From contig JADKAF010000001.1 of assembly GCA_016719295.1 (NCBI GenBank), positions 4,030,001-4,094,000 of the forward strand: DNA of 64,000 nt, written 5' to 3'. A program made the position numbers and the translations under genes. Under the pieces are notes generated by a model. The model was not told where the DNA came from and searched no databases. It saw only the letters and a program-made list of their open reading frames with translations. This DNA comes from Planctomycetota bacterium (GTDB lineage Bacteria; Planctomycetota; UBA1135; JADKAF01). Of the stretch, positions 46,184-54,151 are shown one piece after another. Numbering within the stretch: position 1 is the stretch's first letter; each line of letters opens with the position of its first letter.

Positions 46184-47002
46184 ATGGCCCGTATCCCGCC
46201 GCAAGTGAACGCGTTCCTCCTCTGCGATCGCGTGATCCAGCAGGCGGGAACGCACAAGTGGTGCGCCATCGGCACGCAAGACGTCGCGCTCGTTCCTGCG
46301 CTCCCGGCACCGATCTCCCTCGGCGTCTTCCTCTCGCTCGGCGATGTCCCGAGCGGCACGCGACCGCAGATCGTGCTGCGCTCGCCTCACGGCGAGCCGC
46401 TGCTGCAGGCCGAGGCCCAGCCGCAGTATCACGCGGGCGACGCCCGTGGGATCGTCGGGCTCGAGCTCGGCATGCAGCTCCCGCTGCTGCCCTTTGCCGA
46501 CTCCGGCGCCTACCGAATCGAGCTCGTCATCGAGCGCAAGGTGATCGCTCATCGCGAGCTGCGCGTCGTCGAAGGCGAACGCTGGGAGCGCGAGCCCGAG
46601 CAGGGTCCCTGCACGTTGCGCTCGCTGGTGCTCTGCGACCAGGCGTTCCAGCACCACGGTCGATCTTCGTGGAGCCTGATCGGCATCTTCGATGCCTTGC
46701 ATGTGCAGGCGCTCCCCGCCCGACATGCGCCGTTCGTCGTCTTCTGGAGCCTCGCCGGCTTCCGTGGCGATGCCACAGTCGTCGCGACGGTGCGCGACAA
46801 CGAAGGCGGTGTCGTCTATGCGCTCCGCGCCCACATCCCCCGCTTGCCCGGCGATACCGTCGAGGTTGCATTCCCTTTCCCGCCGCTCGACCTGCAGCGC
46901 TCGGGCAGCCACACCGTGGAGCTGCATGTGGGCGAGCAGCTCGTCGGCATGCGCTCCTTCCATGTGTTCCTGAGCGCGCCTACGCAGCGGCTGCCGATCT
47001 GA
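46184..47002 (+). CDS. Two-domain hypothetical protein, DUF6941-like duplication
   Basis: 272 residues from ATG 46184 (MARIPPQVNAFLLCDRVIQQ). Two homologous halves are visible: VNAFLLCDRVIQQAGTHKWC followed by AIGTQDVALVPALPAP (about 8-45), and LRSLVLCDQAFQHHGRSSWS followed by LIGIFDALHVQALPARHAP (about 147-184). Each continues with beta strands ending in a vELhvGe-type segment. The pattern resembles small soluble domains I recall as DUF6941-like in Planctomycetota; function unknown. No signal peptide, so cytoplasmic. It converges with the hydrolase at 47177. Confidence 0.65.
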   Translation: MARIPPQVNAFLLCDRVIQQAGTHKWCAIGTQDVALVPALPAPISLGVFLSLGDVPSGTRPQIVLRSPHGEPLLQAEAQPQYHAGDARGIVGLELGMQLPLLPFADSGAYRIELVIERKVIAHRELRVVEGERWEREPEQGPCTLRSLVLCDQAFQHHGRSSWSLIGIFDALHVQALPARHAPFVVFWSLAGFRGDATVVATVRDNEGGVVYALRAHIPRLPGDTVEVAFPFPPLDLQRSGSHTVELHVGEQLVGMRSFHVFLSAPTQRLPI

Positions 47003-47092
47003 GGTCGCGAGCGCGGCGCGCCTCGGCGCCGCTCGAGGAGCCGTCCGGCCCGCGGCGGCCGGCGCAGCATCCATGGCTATAGATGTAGAGGG

Positions 47093-47117
47093 CGAAGTGC
47101 AGCGGAGTTGCACTTCG
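47093..47117. terminator. Hairpin after the two-domain gene
   Basis: CGAAGTGCA (47093-47101) pairs perfectly with TGCACTTCG (47109-47117), 7-base loop, in the 174-bp gap between convergent genes. No T-run follows, so the terminator call rests on position and stem strength. Confidence 0.4.
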
Positions 47118-47155
47118 GACTCCTGAGGATATCCGGCGAACGGGCAAGTGGCCGT

Positions 47156-47176
47156 GAGCCGGCCAAAGCCCGGCTC
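47156..47176 (-). terminator. Hairpin abutting the hydrolase stop
   Basis: GAGCCGG (47156-47162) pairs with CCGGCTC (47170-47176) around a 7-base loop, directly next to the stop of the minus-strand hydrolase (47177). Placement matches the hairpin at the amidase stop (33083-33113), another stop-adjacent stem with a GAGCC-type outer arm. Confidence 0.38.
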
Positions 47177-48043
47177 TCAGCGTGGCTCTGCCGACGGCAT
47201 CCAGCCGTACAACCGCCCCCGGAGCTCGTCCAGATAAGGCTTGCCCCCGCGCTCGAACACATCGTTGTGCCCCGCCCCCTCGAGCGTAAGCAGCTCCGCG
47301 TTCGCGCCCGCCGCCGCATGCAGGCGCTCGCCCTGCGCGAAGGGCACGAGCTCGTCGCGCGTGCCATGCACGACGAGCAGGGGGCAGCGCAGCGCCCGCG
47401 CGCGCTGCTCGCTCGGGAAGGCGCCGCGCGCGAGCAGCGCCGCGAGCGGTAGCCAAGGGAACTGCGCTCGCGCCATCGCGGCGAGCGAGGCGAAGCTCGA
47501 TTGCACGATCACGCCGGCGCACGGTCTCTGCGCGGCGACCGCGAGCGCCAGCGCTCCTCCCAAGCTCTCGCCGAAGAGCGCGATCCGCCCCGCGTCGTGC
47601 CCCGCCGCGCGCAGGTGGTCGTACGCCGCGAGCGCGTCGAGCTCGAGCTCGGCTTCGCTCGGTGTGCCCTCGTTCTCGCCGTAGCCCGAGTAGTCGAGCA
47701 TCAGCAGCCGCACCTGCAAGCCACGCGCGAGCCAGACGGCGAGCTCGGCGCGCAGCGCGAGGTTGCCCGCGTTGCCGTGGAGGAAGAGGACCACGGGAGC
47801 GGTGGGCTCGAGCTCGGGCGCCGCGAGCTCGTAGGCCGCGAGGAGGCGCCCGTCGGGTCGCCGCACGCTCACGAGCGTTCCACCAGCGCTCTCGACGACG
47901 TGCGCGCGGGATGCCGCCGTCGGCTCCGCGTCCGGGAAGAACACCAGGCGATCGCGCACGCACCACAGCGCGACCGGGATGCCTAGCTCGACGACCAGGA
48001 AGAAGACGAGGAGCCAGATCATGCCGCGCCGCCGCCGTGACAT
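47177..48043 (-). CDS. Membrane-anchored alpha/beta hydrolase (ABHD13/BEM46-like)
   Basis: 288 residues from ATG 48043; ATG 48022 is a possible later start. One N-terminal membrane helix (MIWLLVFFLVVELGIPVALW) precedes a soluble hydrolase domain: oxyanion turn LFLHGNAGN, nucleophile elbow LFGESLGGA, acid in VVHGTRDELVP and His in LEGAGHNDV, a full Ser-Asp-His set. The layout is that of the BEM46/ABHD13 group of serine hydrolases. Substrate unknown. It starts 11 bp after the glycosyltransferase stop, so it is likely in one operon with it. Confidence 0.82.
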   Translation of the reverse strand: MSRRRRGMIWLLVFFLVVELGIPVALWCVRDRLVFFPDAEPTAASRAHVVESAGGTLVSVRRPDGRLLAAYELAAPELEPTAPVVLFLHGNAGNLALRAELAVWLARGLQVRLLMLDYSGYGENEGTPSEAELELDALAAYDHLRAAGHDAGRIALFGESLGGALALAVAAQRPCAGVIVQSSFASLAAMARAQFPWLPLAALLARGAFPSEQRARALRCPLLVVHGTRDELVPFAQGERLHAAAGANAELLTLEGAGHNDVFERGGKPYLDELRGRLYGWMPSAEPR

Positions 48044-48053
48044 CGGCTGGCTC

Positions 48054-49700
48054 TCAGAACAGCACCGCGAGCCCGCGCGCACGCAGCTCGTTGCGCATGA
48101 GCAGCGCCGGCCCGCGCGTCGTCGCGAGCAGGTAGCTCGAGGGACCGACGCGCACGCAGAAGGCGTGCGGCATCTGCTCGGGGGAGAAGTACGGGCTCAA
48201 GCTCGCGGGCATCGCCGCGGGATCGAGCGGCTGGCCCTGCAGCAGCGCATCCACGTCGAGGCCGTAGGCGCTCGCAGCCTCGAGCGCCGGATGGCGATCG
48301 TAGAGGCGCGGCTCCACGAGATCGACGCGCGCGCGCTCGTGGTCCTCGGGGCGCGCGTGCTTCTGATGCCAGAGCGGACGGCCGGGATCCGCGGGGCGGC
48401 GCGCGATGATGCGGTCGTTCAAGCCGAGGAGGTCGAGCGTGTAGAGGCGCGAGAAGAACGGCGCGGCGCCCGCGGCCCCGATGCCGAGGCGCGTCGTGGC
48501 GGGGAAGTGCTCGGCCAACGCGAGCCCGAGGCGCTTCTGTCGCGCGTAGAACTCGGCCGTGAACTCGACGCGCTCGAAGTCCTGGTCGAACACGAAGGGC
48601 AGCTCGCGCAGCACATGCCCGCACGCCGCGGGCAGGACGATCCAGGCGCACGCGAGCGCACGCCCCGCCAGCCAGAGCTCCTCGCGCCGATGCAGCCAGC
48701 GCTCGAGGAGCAGCGCGGCTCCGCCGGCGGCGGAGACGTAGAGGAGCGGCAGCGCGGGATCGGCGAGGCGAAACTCGAAGCGCTCGCCGCCGATGCAGGC
48801 CAGAGCACCGAGATAGCCCAGCGCGATCCAGAGCAGGAAGCGCAGCGGCACCGCGCGGCGCCGCGCCTGCCAAGCCCCGGCCAGCGCGAGCAGGATCGTC
48901 AGCGGCAGCAGATAAACCAGCGCGAAGCGCAGCAGCCAGAGCGAGCCCGCGGCGAGCCAGAGGCCCGTGACCTTCGCATGCGCGGTGTTCGGCAGCCAGT
49001 CGTGGAAGTAAGCGAGCTGGAACACGAGCTGCGCGAGCTTCAGCGCCGCGAAGCCGGCGAGGAACGCGCCGAGCTGGATGCGGCGCTCGCGCGCGAGGAG
49101 CCGCCACGCGAAGACGAGACCTGCGAACAAGAAGCCCTCGGGACGCGCGATGGCGACGAGCCCGAGCAGCGCCCCGCCGACGCTGCGGCGCCGCGCGGGC
49201 TCGCGCTCCTCGAGCAGTACGCGGGAGAGCGCCAGCACGACGAGCAGCGTGCCGAAGCGCATGTCGAGCCCGCCGCTCGTCCACGACGCCCACGAGTGAT
49301 GCGCCGCGAGCGCCGCCAGCGCCGCGCACGCCGCCCAGCCCGGGAGCCCGGCTCGCCGTGCGAGAGACCAGACGGAGAGATAAGCCAGCGGCGCCAGCGC
49401 GAACCCGAGGGTCAGCGAAGCGGTCTCGGCGTCGAGACCGCAGGCGAAGAGCAGCGCGAGCAGCAGCACGTAGGGCAGGTTGGAAGCGCCCTCGACCGGA
49501 GCTTCTTCCAAGTTGTAGCGCAGCCCCGCCCCGGCGCGGAGATGGTCCGCGTAGCGCCAGAGAATCGCTCCATCGTCGGAGAAGAAGCGCAGAGCCCACG
49601 CGGCGGCGAGGCCCGCCGCTACGATCCCCGCGCAGAAGAGGAGCACGCCCTGGGTCGATGCGAGCGCGGGGCTGCTCCAGGCTTGGCGCCGAGGCGTCAT
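48054..49700 (-). CDS. GT-C fold membrane glycosyltransferase, arabinofuranosyl-/mannosyl-transferase-like
   Basis: 548 residues from ATG 49700, with about eleven membrane helices and a soluble C-terminal domain (about 390-548). Diagnostic segments: FFSDDGAILWRYADHLRAG near residue 40, where the Asp pair in the first loop is the GT-C catalytic position, then PVEGASNLPYVLLLA and HDWLPNTAHAKV (about 235). These match a family annotated as AftB-like or DUF-type glycosyltransferases using polyprenyl-phosphate sugars. Acceptor unknown. It is 76 bp from the glycerophosphodiesterase gene and 11 bp before the hydrolase. Confidence 0.78.
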   Translation of the reverse strand: MTPRRQAWSSPALASTQGVLLFCAGIVAAGLAAAWALRFFSDDGAILWRYADHLRAGAGLRYNLEEAPVEGASNLPYVLLLALLFACGLDAETASLTLGFALAPLAYLSVWSLARRAGLPGWAACAALAALAAHHSWASWTSGGLDMRFGTLLVVLALSRVLLEEREPARRRSVGGALLGLVAIARPEGFLFAGLVFAWRLLARERRIQLGAFLAGFAALKLAQLVFQLAYFHDWLPNTAHAKVTGLWLAAGSLWLLRFALVYLLPLTILLALAGAWQARRRAVPLRFLLWIALGYLGALACIGGERFEFRLADPALPLLYVSAAGGAALLLERWLHRREELWLAGRALACAWIVLPAACGHVLRELPFVFDQDFERVEFTAEFYARQKRLGLALAEHFPATTRLGIGAAGAAPFFSRLYTLDLLGLNDRIIARRPADPGRPLWHQKHARPEDHERARVDLVEPRLYDRHPALEAASAYGLDVDALLQGQPLDPAAMPASLSPYFSPEQMPHAFCVRVGPSSYLLATTRGPALLMRNELRARGLAVLF

Positions 49701-49776
49701 GCGATACGCGTGGTTCCGAGAGGTCCGGGCCGAGCACGCAGTATAGGAAGCGCGCGGCGCGCCCGCCCCCCGTTCC

Positions 49777-51654
49777 TCAGGGAATCTCGGGCGGGCCCTC
49801 GTCATCGCTCGCCGGCGGCGGCGTGATCGGCGAGCCCAGCAAGGCGGCCAAGCGGCCGAGCGTTCGCTCTAGCCCGTCCTGCGCAGCGCGCTCTTCGCGC
49901 AACGCGAAGGCCAGCGCGGGGCGATCGGTGATGACGCCGTCGACGCCCAAGGCGAACGCGCGCGCGATCGCGAGAGGCTCGTTCACGGTCCAGACATAGA
50001 CCTCCTTGCCGCGGCGCTGCGATTCGCGCACGAAGGCCGCGCTCGCTCGCGAGGCCCGCACGGCCACGAAAGCGGCGTCGACGCGCGAGAGGCTGCCCAG
50101 CGACACGGCGGAGAGGGCGCCGACGCGCCAGCCCGGACGCAAGACTCGCAGCTGGCGCACGAGCTCGGGGTCCATCGACATGCACGAGAACCCATCCGCG
50201 AGGCCGGCGGCCTCCACGCGCTCGATCACCAGCTCCGGCAAGCGCCCCCCCGGCGCATAGCGCTTCAGCTCGATCAGGACATGGATACGCCCGCGCGCCA
50301 GCGCGAGCACCTCGTCGAGGAGCGGCACGCGCTCGCTGGCGAAACGCACCTCGTAGCGCGCGCCGAGCTCGACCGCGCGCAGCTCCGCCGCGGTCGAGCT
50401 CGCCACGGCGAGAGCGGCTCCGCCGACGCGCTTCAGGTCGCGATCGTGCAGGACGACCACGGCGCCGTCGCGCGTCTCCTGCACGTCGATCTCGACCATG
50501 TCGGCGCGCTCCTCGATCGCGGCGCGCACCGCGGCGAGGGTGTTCTCGGGCGCTGCATGCGAAGCTCCGCGATGCGCGATGATGCGGCAGCGCTCCGGCG
50601 GCACGTCGTCGAGCAGCGCCAACGCGCTGGAGAGCAACGAGACCAACGCGGCTCCGATCAGCGCGAGCGCGAGCCATGCCGCGGCGCGGCGCGGCGGAGC
50701 GGCGAGCTCTGCAACCGCGCTCGAGCTCGAAGCTCCGCGTGCCACGTGCCGCGCGCGATACCAGCGCTGCTGGAGCACGGCAAAGCACGCGCCGCGCAGC
50801 GCGCCGCCGCCGAGATCGATCGCCGCGGCGCCGAGGAGCCAGAGCGCGGCGAGCGCGATCAAGCTGGCGAGCGAGCTCCCGAGCGCGGGGAGCGCCGCGC
50901 GGGCGAGGGCGATCCACAGAGTGGACATGAGCGCTTGCAGAGCGAAGAGCGCTGCGGCGCAGCCGGCGATCTGCGCACAGAAGGCGCGGCGTGACCCCAG
51001 CGTCGCTCGCGCGCTCTCGCGCAGCGCTTCGCGCGCGTTCGCGCCCTCGAAGAGGAGGAGCGGCAGAGCGATCCCCCACGCCGCGAGCTGCGCGGCGAGC
51101 GCGAGCGCCCCGCCGAGCGCGAGGACGATGCCGAGCGCGAGCGCGAGCCAGAGCTCGGGCGGACGCTCGGCGAGGTAGTAGTTGATGTCGTGCGTTCCGA
51201 GGAAGTGCTGCGCGACGAGGAAGAGCGCCCCAGCGAACGGCAGCACGAGGAGCGCGCAGCGCAGCACGACGCGCCACGCGAGGCGCAGGAGCTCACGGCG
51301 ACGGGCGCGCAAGGCGCGCAGGCCGCCCAGCGCGCGCTCGAACGCCGGTCCCGGAGGCGCGGCCAGCACGAGCAACGCCAGGGCCTGCCCCGCGAGCCCG
51401 AGCCCCAAGGCGAGCGAGGCGAGGAACCCGAGGACGCACGCGCCGTAGGGGCTCAGCGCGAACGCGGCGAGCTCGCCATCCGCAGCAACCGTGCGTCCGT
51501 CGAGCTCGAGCAGGCCGCGCACGAGCAAGAGGCCGAGCGGAACGAGGAGCAGGCCGACCATGCAACGCCAGAGCAGCGTCGCGAAGGCGAGCGCGGGCAG
51601 GCGCTCGCGGAGGGGCTCGAGGATCTCGGTGAGGGTGGTTCGCTGCGTTGACAT
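49777..51654 (-). CDS. Glycerophosphodiester phosphodiesterase with N-terminal membrane domain
   Basis: 625 residues from ATG 51654 (MSTQRTTLTEILEPLRERLP). The first ~340 residues hold about eight membrane helices, as in membrane-domain GDPDs; the C-terminal TIM barrel begins RIIAHRGASHAAPENT (His-Arg near residue 358), followed by EIDVQETRDGAVVVLHD with metal-ligand Glu and Asp and the second His. VYVWTVNEP near the end is the usual late motif. It would hydrolyse glycerophosphodiesters from phospholipids to glycerol-3-phosphate and an alcohol. Divergent from the sulfatase-fold gene at 51823. Confidence 0.88.
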   Translation of the reverse strand: MSTQRTTLTEILEPLRERLPALAFATLLWRCMVGLLLVPLGLLLVRGLLELDGRTVAADGELAAFALSPYGACVLGFLASLALGLGLAGQALALLVLAAPPGPAFERALGGLRALRARRRELLRLAWRVVLRCALLVLPFAGALFLVAQHFLGTHDINYYLAERPPELWLALALGIVLALGGALALAAQLAAWGIALPLLLFEGANAREALRESARATLGSRRAFCAQIAGCAAALFALQALMSTLWIALARAALPALGSSLASLIALAALWLLGAAAIDLGGGALRGACFAVLQQRWYRARHVARGASSSSAVAELAAPPRRAAAWLALALIGAALVSLLSSALALLDDVPPERCRIIAHRGASHAAPENTLAAVRAAIEERADMVEIDVQETRDGAVVVLHDRDLKRVGGAALAVASSTAAELRAVELGARYEVRFASERVPLLDEVLALARGRIHVLIELKRYAPGGRLPELVIERVEAAGLADGFSCMSMDPELVRQLRVLRPGWRVGALSAVSLGSLSRVDAAFVAVRASRASAAFVRESQRRGKEVYVWTVNEPLAIARAFALGVDGVITDRPALAFALREERAAQDGLERTLGRLAALLGSPITPPPASDDEGPPEIP

Positions 51655-51822
51655 CGGCTTCCTCGTCGCGCGGCGCAAGCTCCGCACGAGAACCGCCAGA
51701 GCATGGCATCGCGAAGCAAGAGCGCAACACGCCGCCAGCTTCGCGACCTCCCCGGCGATGCCGACGCGGAAGTCGAGTGCTATGGTGTCGGACGGCCCGT
51801 TCCTCCGCGTCGCCACTCCAGC

Positions 51823-53259
51823 ATGCAACGACCGTCACTCGCCGCCTCCCTCGCTCGGCACGCCGCGCTCGCGAGTACCTTGCTCGCGTCCGCGCTCTGC
51901 GGCTGCCGCGGCGACGACGAGGGCGCCCCCGAGGCACCGGTCGCAGCGCCGCGCCCGCGCCACGTGGTGTGGATCGTGCTCGATACGCTGCGGGCCGATG
52001 CTCTCGGCTGCTACGGCAACGCGAGAGCGACGTCGCCGGTGCTCGATGAGCTGGCCGCGCGCGGCGTGCTCGTCGAGGACGCGTTCGCGCACGCGCCGTG
52101 GACGCGCCCGAGCGCCGCGTCGATGCTGAGCTCGCTGCATCCTCCGGAGCACGGCATCCGCAGCGAGGACCCGCGCGACATCTTGCCCGAAGCCGTGCTC
52201 ACGCTGGCCGAGCACTTCCGCGCGCACGCCTTCCGCACCGCGGCGATCTCCGAGAACCCGCACGTCCAGCAAGCGACCGGCTTCGGTCAAGGCTTCGAGC
52301 TCTTCCTCGGGAAGCCGCTCTGGCAGAGCGAGCCCGCGTGGATGCTCGAGCAGGCGCGAGCGGTGCTGGGTGCTGTGCGCGAGAGCAAGGAGCCCCTCTT
52401 CCTCTACGTGCACGCGCTCGATCCGCACGATCCGTATGAGCCGAGCGAAGAGGATCGACGCGCGATCCTCGGCGCGCTGCGCTCCGGCGATGCCGATGTC
52501 GATGCGGGGCGCGCGCTGCGCCGCACGGAGCGCCTGCTCGCGGGAGAAGCCTTGAGCTCCGAAGACTTGCAGGTGCTGCGCGGCCTCTACGAAGCGGAAG
52601 TGCGCGGTGCAGATCGCTTCGTGGGCGAGCTGCTCGAGCTCGTGCGCGAGCACGGCTTGCTCGAAGATGCGCTCGTGCTCGTCACCTCCGATCACGGCGA
52701 GGAGTTCCTGGAGCACGGCGCGCTGCGCCACGGCGATCAGCTCTACGACGAGAGCCTGCGCGTGCCACTGCTCTTCTCCGGGCCGGGGCTCGCGCCGCGG
52801 CGCGTGCGCGCGGCTCTCGCGCGTCACGTGGATCTCGCCCCGACGGTGCTCGAGCTGCTCGATCTGCCGCAGCCCGAGGGCTGGCGCGGCAGGAGCCTCG
52901 CCCCGGCGCTGCGCGGCGCGACGCAGCAGCCCGCGGCGCTCTACGCCGAGACCCGCTGGCGCGAGCTCGGGAGAGCCGCTCTCCGAGGCGAGCGCTGGAA
53001 GCTGCTGCAGGACGAGCGCACCGGAGAGCGCGCTCTCTTCGATCTCTCGAGCGACCCCGGTGAGACGCGTGACCGGGCTGCCGCGGAGCTCGTGCGCACG
53101 GAGGAGCTCGCGCGCGATCTCGAGCTGCTGCAGCGCGCGTTTCGCAGCGCCGGCTCCGGGGATCCCAGTAGCGCTCCCGAGTACGATCGCGCGACGTGGG
53201 AGGCGCTGCAGAAGCTCGGCTACACTGGCGCGCCCGAACCGCTCTCCAAGCAGCGCTGA
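51823..53259 (+). CDS. Sulfatase-fold lipoprotein lacking the formylglycine motif
   Basis: 478 residues from ATG 51823. A signal with lipobox LCGC (Cys28) predicts a lipid anchor. It has the alkaline-phosphatase/sulfatase fold: VLDTLRADALGCYG (metal Asp54), HALDPHDPY, and TSDHGEEFLEHGALRHG (metal Asp/His). At the nucleophile site a sulfatase has C/S-x-P-x-R; here it reads Thr94-Arg-Pro-Ser-Ala98, with neither Cys/Ser nor the final Arg, so formylglycine cannot form. It may be a phospho- or phosphonate-transferase/hydrolase with a Thr nucleophile. A C-terminal LQKLGYTG segment is usual. 14 bp to the methyltransferase. Confidence 0.83.
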   Translation: MQRPSLAASLARHAALASTLLASALCGCRGDDEGAPEAPVAAPRPRHVVWIVLDTLRADALGCYGNARATSPVLDELAARGVLVEDAFAHAPWTRPSAASMLSSLHPPEHGIRSEDPRDILPEAVLTLAEHFRAHAFRTAAISENPHVQQATGFGQGFELFLGKPLWQSEPAWMLEQARAVLGAVRESKEPLFLYVHALDPHDPYEPSEEDRRAILGALRSGDADVDAGRALRRTERLLAGEALSSEDLQVLRGLYEAEVRGADRFVGELLELVREHGLLEDALVLVTSDHGEEFLEHGALRHGDQLYDESLRVPLLFSGPGLAPRRVRAALARHVDLAPTVLELLDLPQPEGWRGRSLAPALRGATQQPAALYAETRWRELGRAALRGERWKLLQDERTGERALFDLSSDPGETRDRAAAELVRTEELARDLELLQRAFRSAGSGDPSSAPEYDRATWEALQKLGYTGAPEPLSKQR

Positions 53260-53273
53260 GCCGCCGATCCCCG

Positions 53274-54110
53274 ATGAGCTCCCCCGTCGAAGAGTACGCC
53301 CTCACCACCGATGCCGAGGAGCTCCTTCGGCTCGGCTTCCAACATCGCCTCTGGAGCTCCGAGACGCAGGCGCTGTGGCGCCGAGCGGGCATCGTTCGAG
53401 GGCAGCGCGTGCTCGATCTCGGCTGCGGTCCGGGCTACGCGAGCTTCGAGCTCGCTGAGCTGGTCGGCCCCGAAGGACGCGTGCTCGCCGTGGATGCGGC
53501 GGAGCGCTTTCTCGCGTTCCTGCGCGCGCAGAAGGCGGCGCGCGAGCGCGCGGGACAAGCGTGGCCGCAGCTCGAGATCGCGCAAGGCGATGCGTGTGCG
53601 CTCGAGCTGCCCGAGGCGAGCTTCGACTGCGTGTACTCGCGTTGGATGCTCTGCTGGGTCGCGCGGCCCGAAGAAGCGTTCCGCCGCGCGGCGCGCGCGC
53701 TGGCGCCGGGCGGCGTCCTCGCGCTGCAGGACTACTTCAACTACCGCGCGATGACCCTCGCGCCGCGAAGCCCAGCGTTCGATCGCCTGCTGGCGGGGAT
53801 CCTCGCGAAGTGGAGCGCGACGGCCGGAGACAGCGACGTCATCGGCCATGTGCCCGATTGGTGCGAGCGCGAAGGGCTCGAGCTGCTGGAGCTCCGCGTC
53901 GCCGCGCATGCCTCGCGTCCCGGCGAGCCGCTCTGGGACTGGCCCGCGACCTTCTGGAAGAGCTTCGTGCCGACGCTGGTGGAGGGCGGGTACCTCACTC
54001 CCGACGACGCCGAGCGCTTCTTCGCGGAATGGGCGCTGCGCGAGCGCGAGCGGCGCGGCTTCTTCTTCGCACCTCCCGTCTTCGAAGTGCTCGCGCGCAA
54101 GCGGCGCTGA
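53274..54110 (+). CDS. Class I SAM-dependent methyltransferase
   Basis: 278 residues from ATG 53274. AdoMet motif I VLDLGCGPGYASFEL (about residue 45), motif II end VLAVDAAERFL, motif III IAQGDACALELPEASFDCVY and motif IV SRWMLCWVARPEEAF show a UbiE/Methyltransf_11-type fold. The C-terminal third (about 170-278) may bind the substrate. It starts 14 bp after the sulfatase-fold gene and precedes the protease by 41 bp, so co-transcription is likely. Substrate unknown. Confidence 0.82.
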   Translation: MSSPVEEYALTTDAEELLRLGFQHRLWSSETQALWRRAGIVRGQRVLDLGCGPGYASFELAELVGPEGRVLAVDAAERFLAFLRAQKAARERAGQAWPQLEIAQGDACALELPEASFDCVYSRWMLCWVARPEEAFRRAARALAPGGVLALQDYFNYRAMTLAPRSPAFDRLLAGILAKWSATAGDSDVIGHVPDWCEREGLELLELRVAAHASRPGEPLWDWPATFWKSFVPTLVEGGYLTPDDAERFFAEWALRERERRGFFFAPPVFEVLARKRR

Positions 54111-54151
54111 ACGCACTCCTTCTTGCCTCAGCGACCCTGGAGAAGCTCTCG

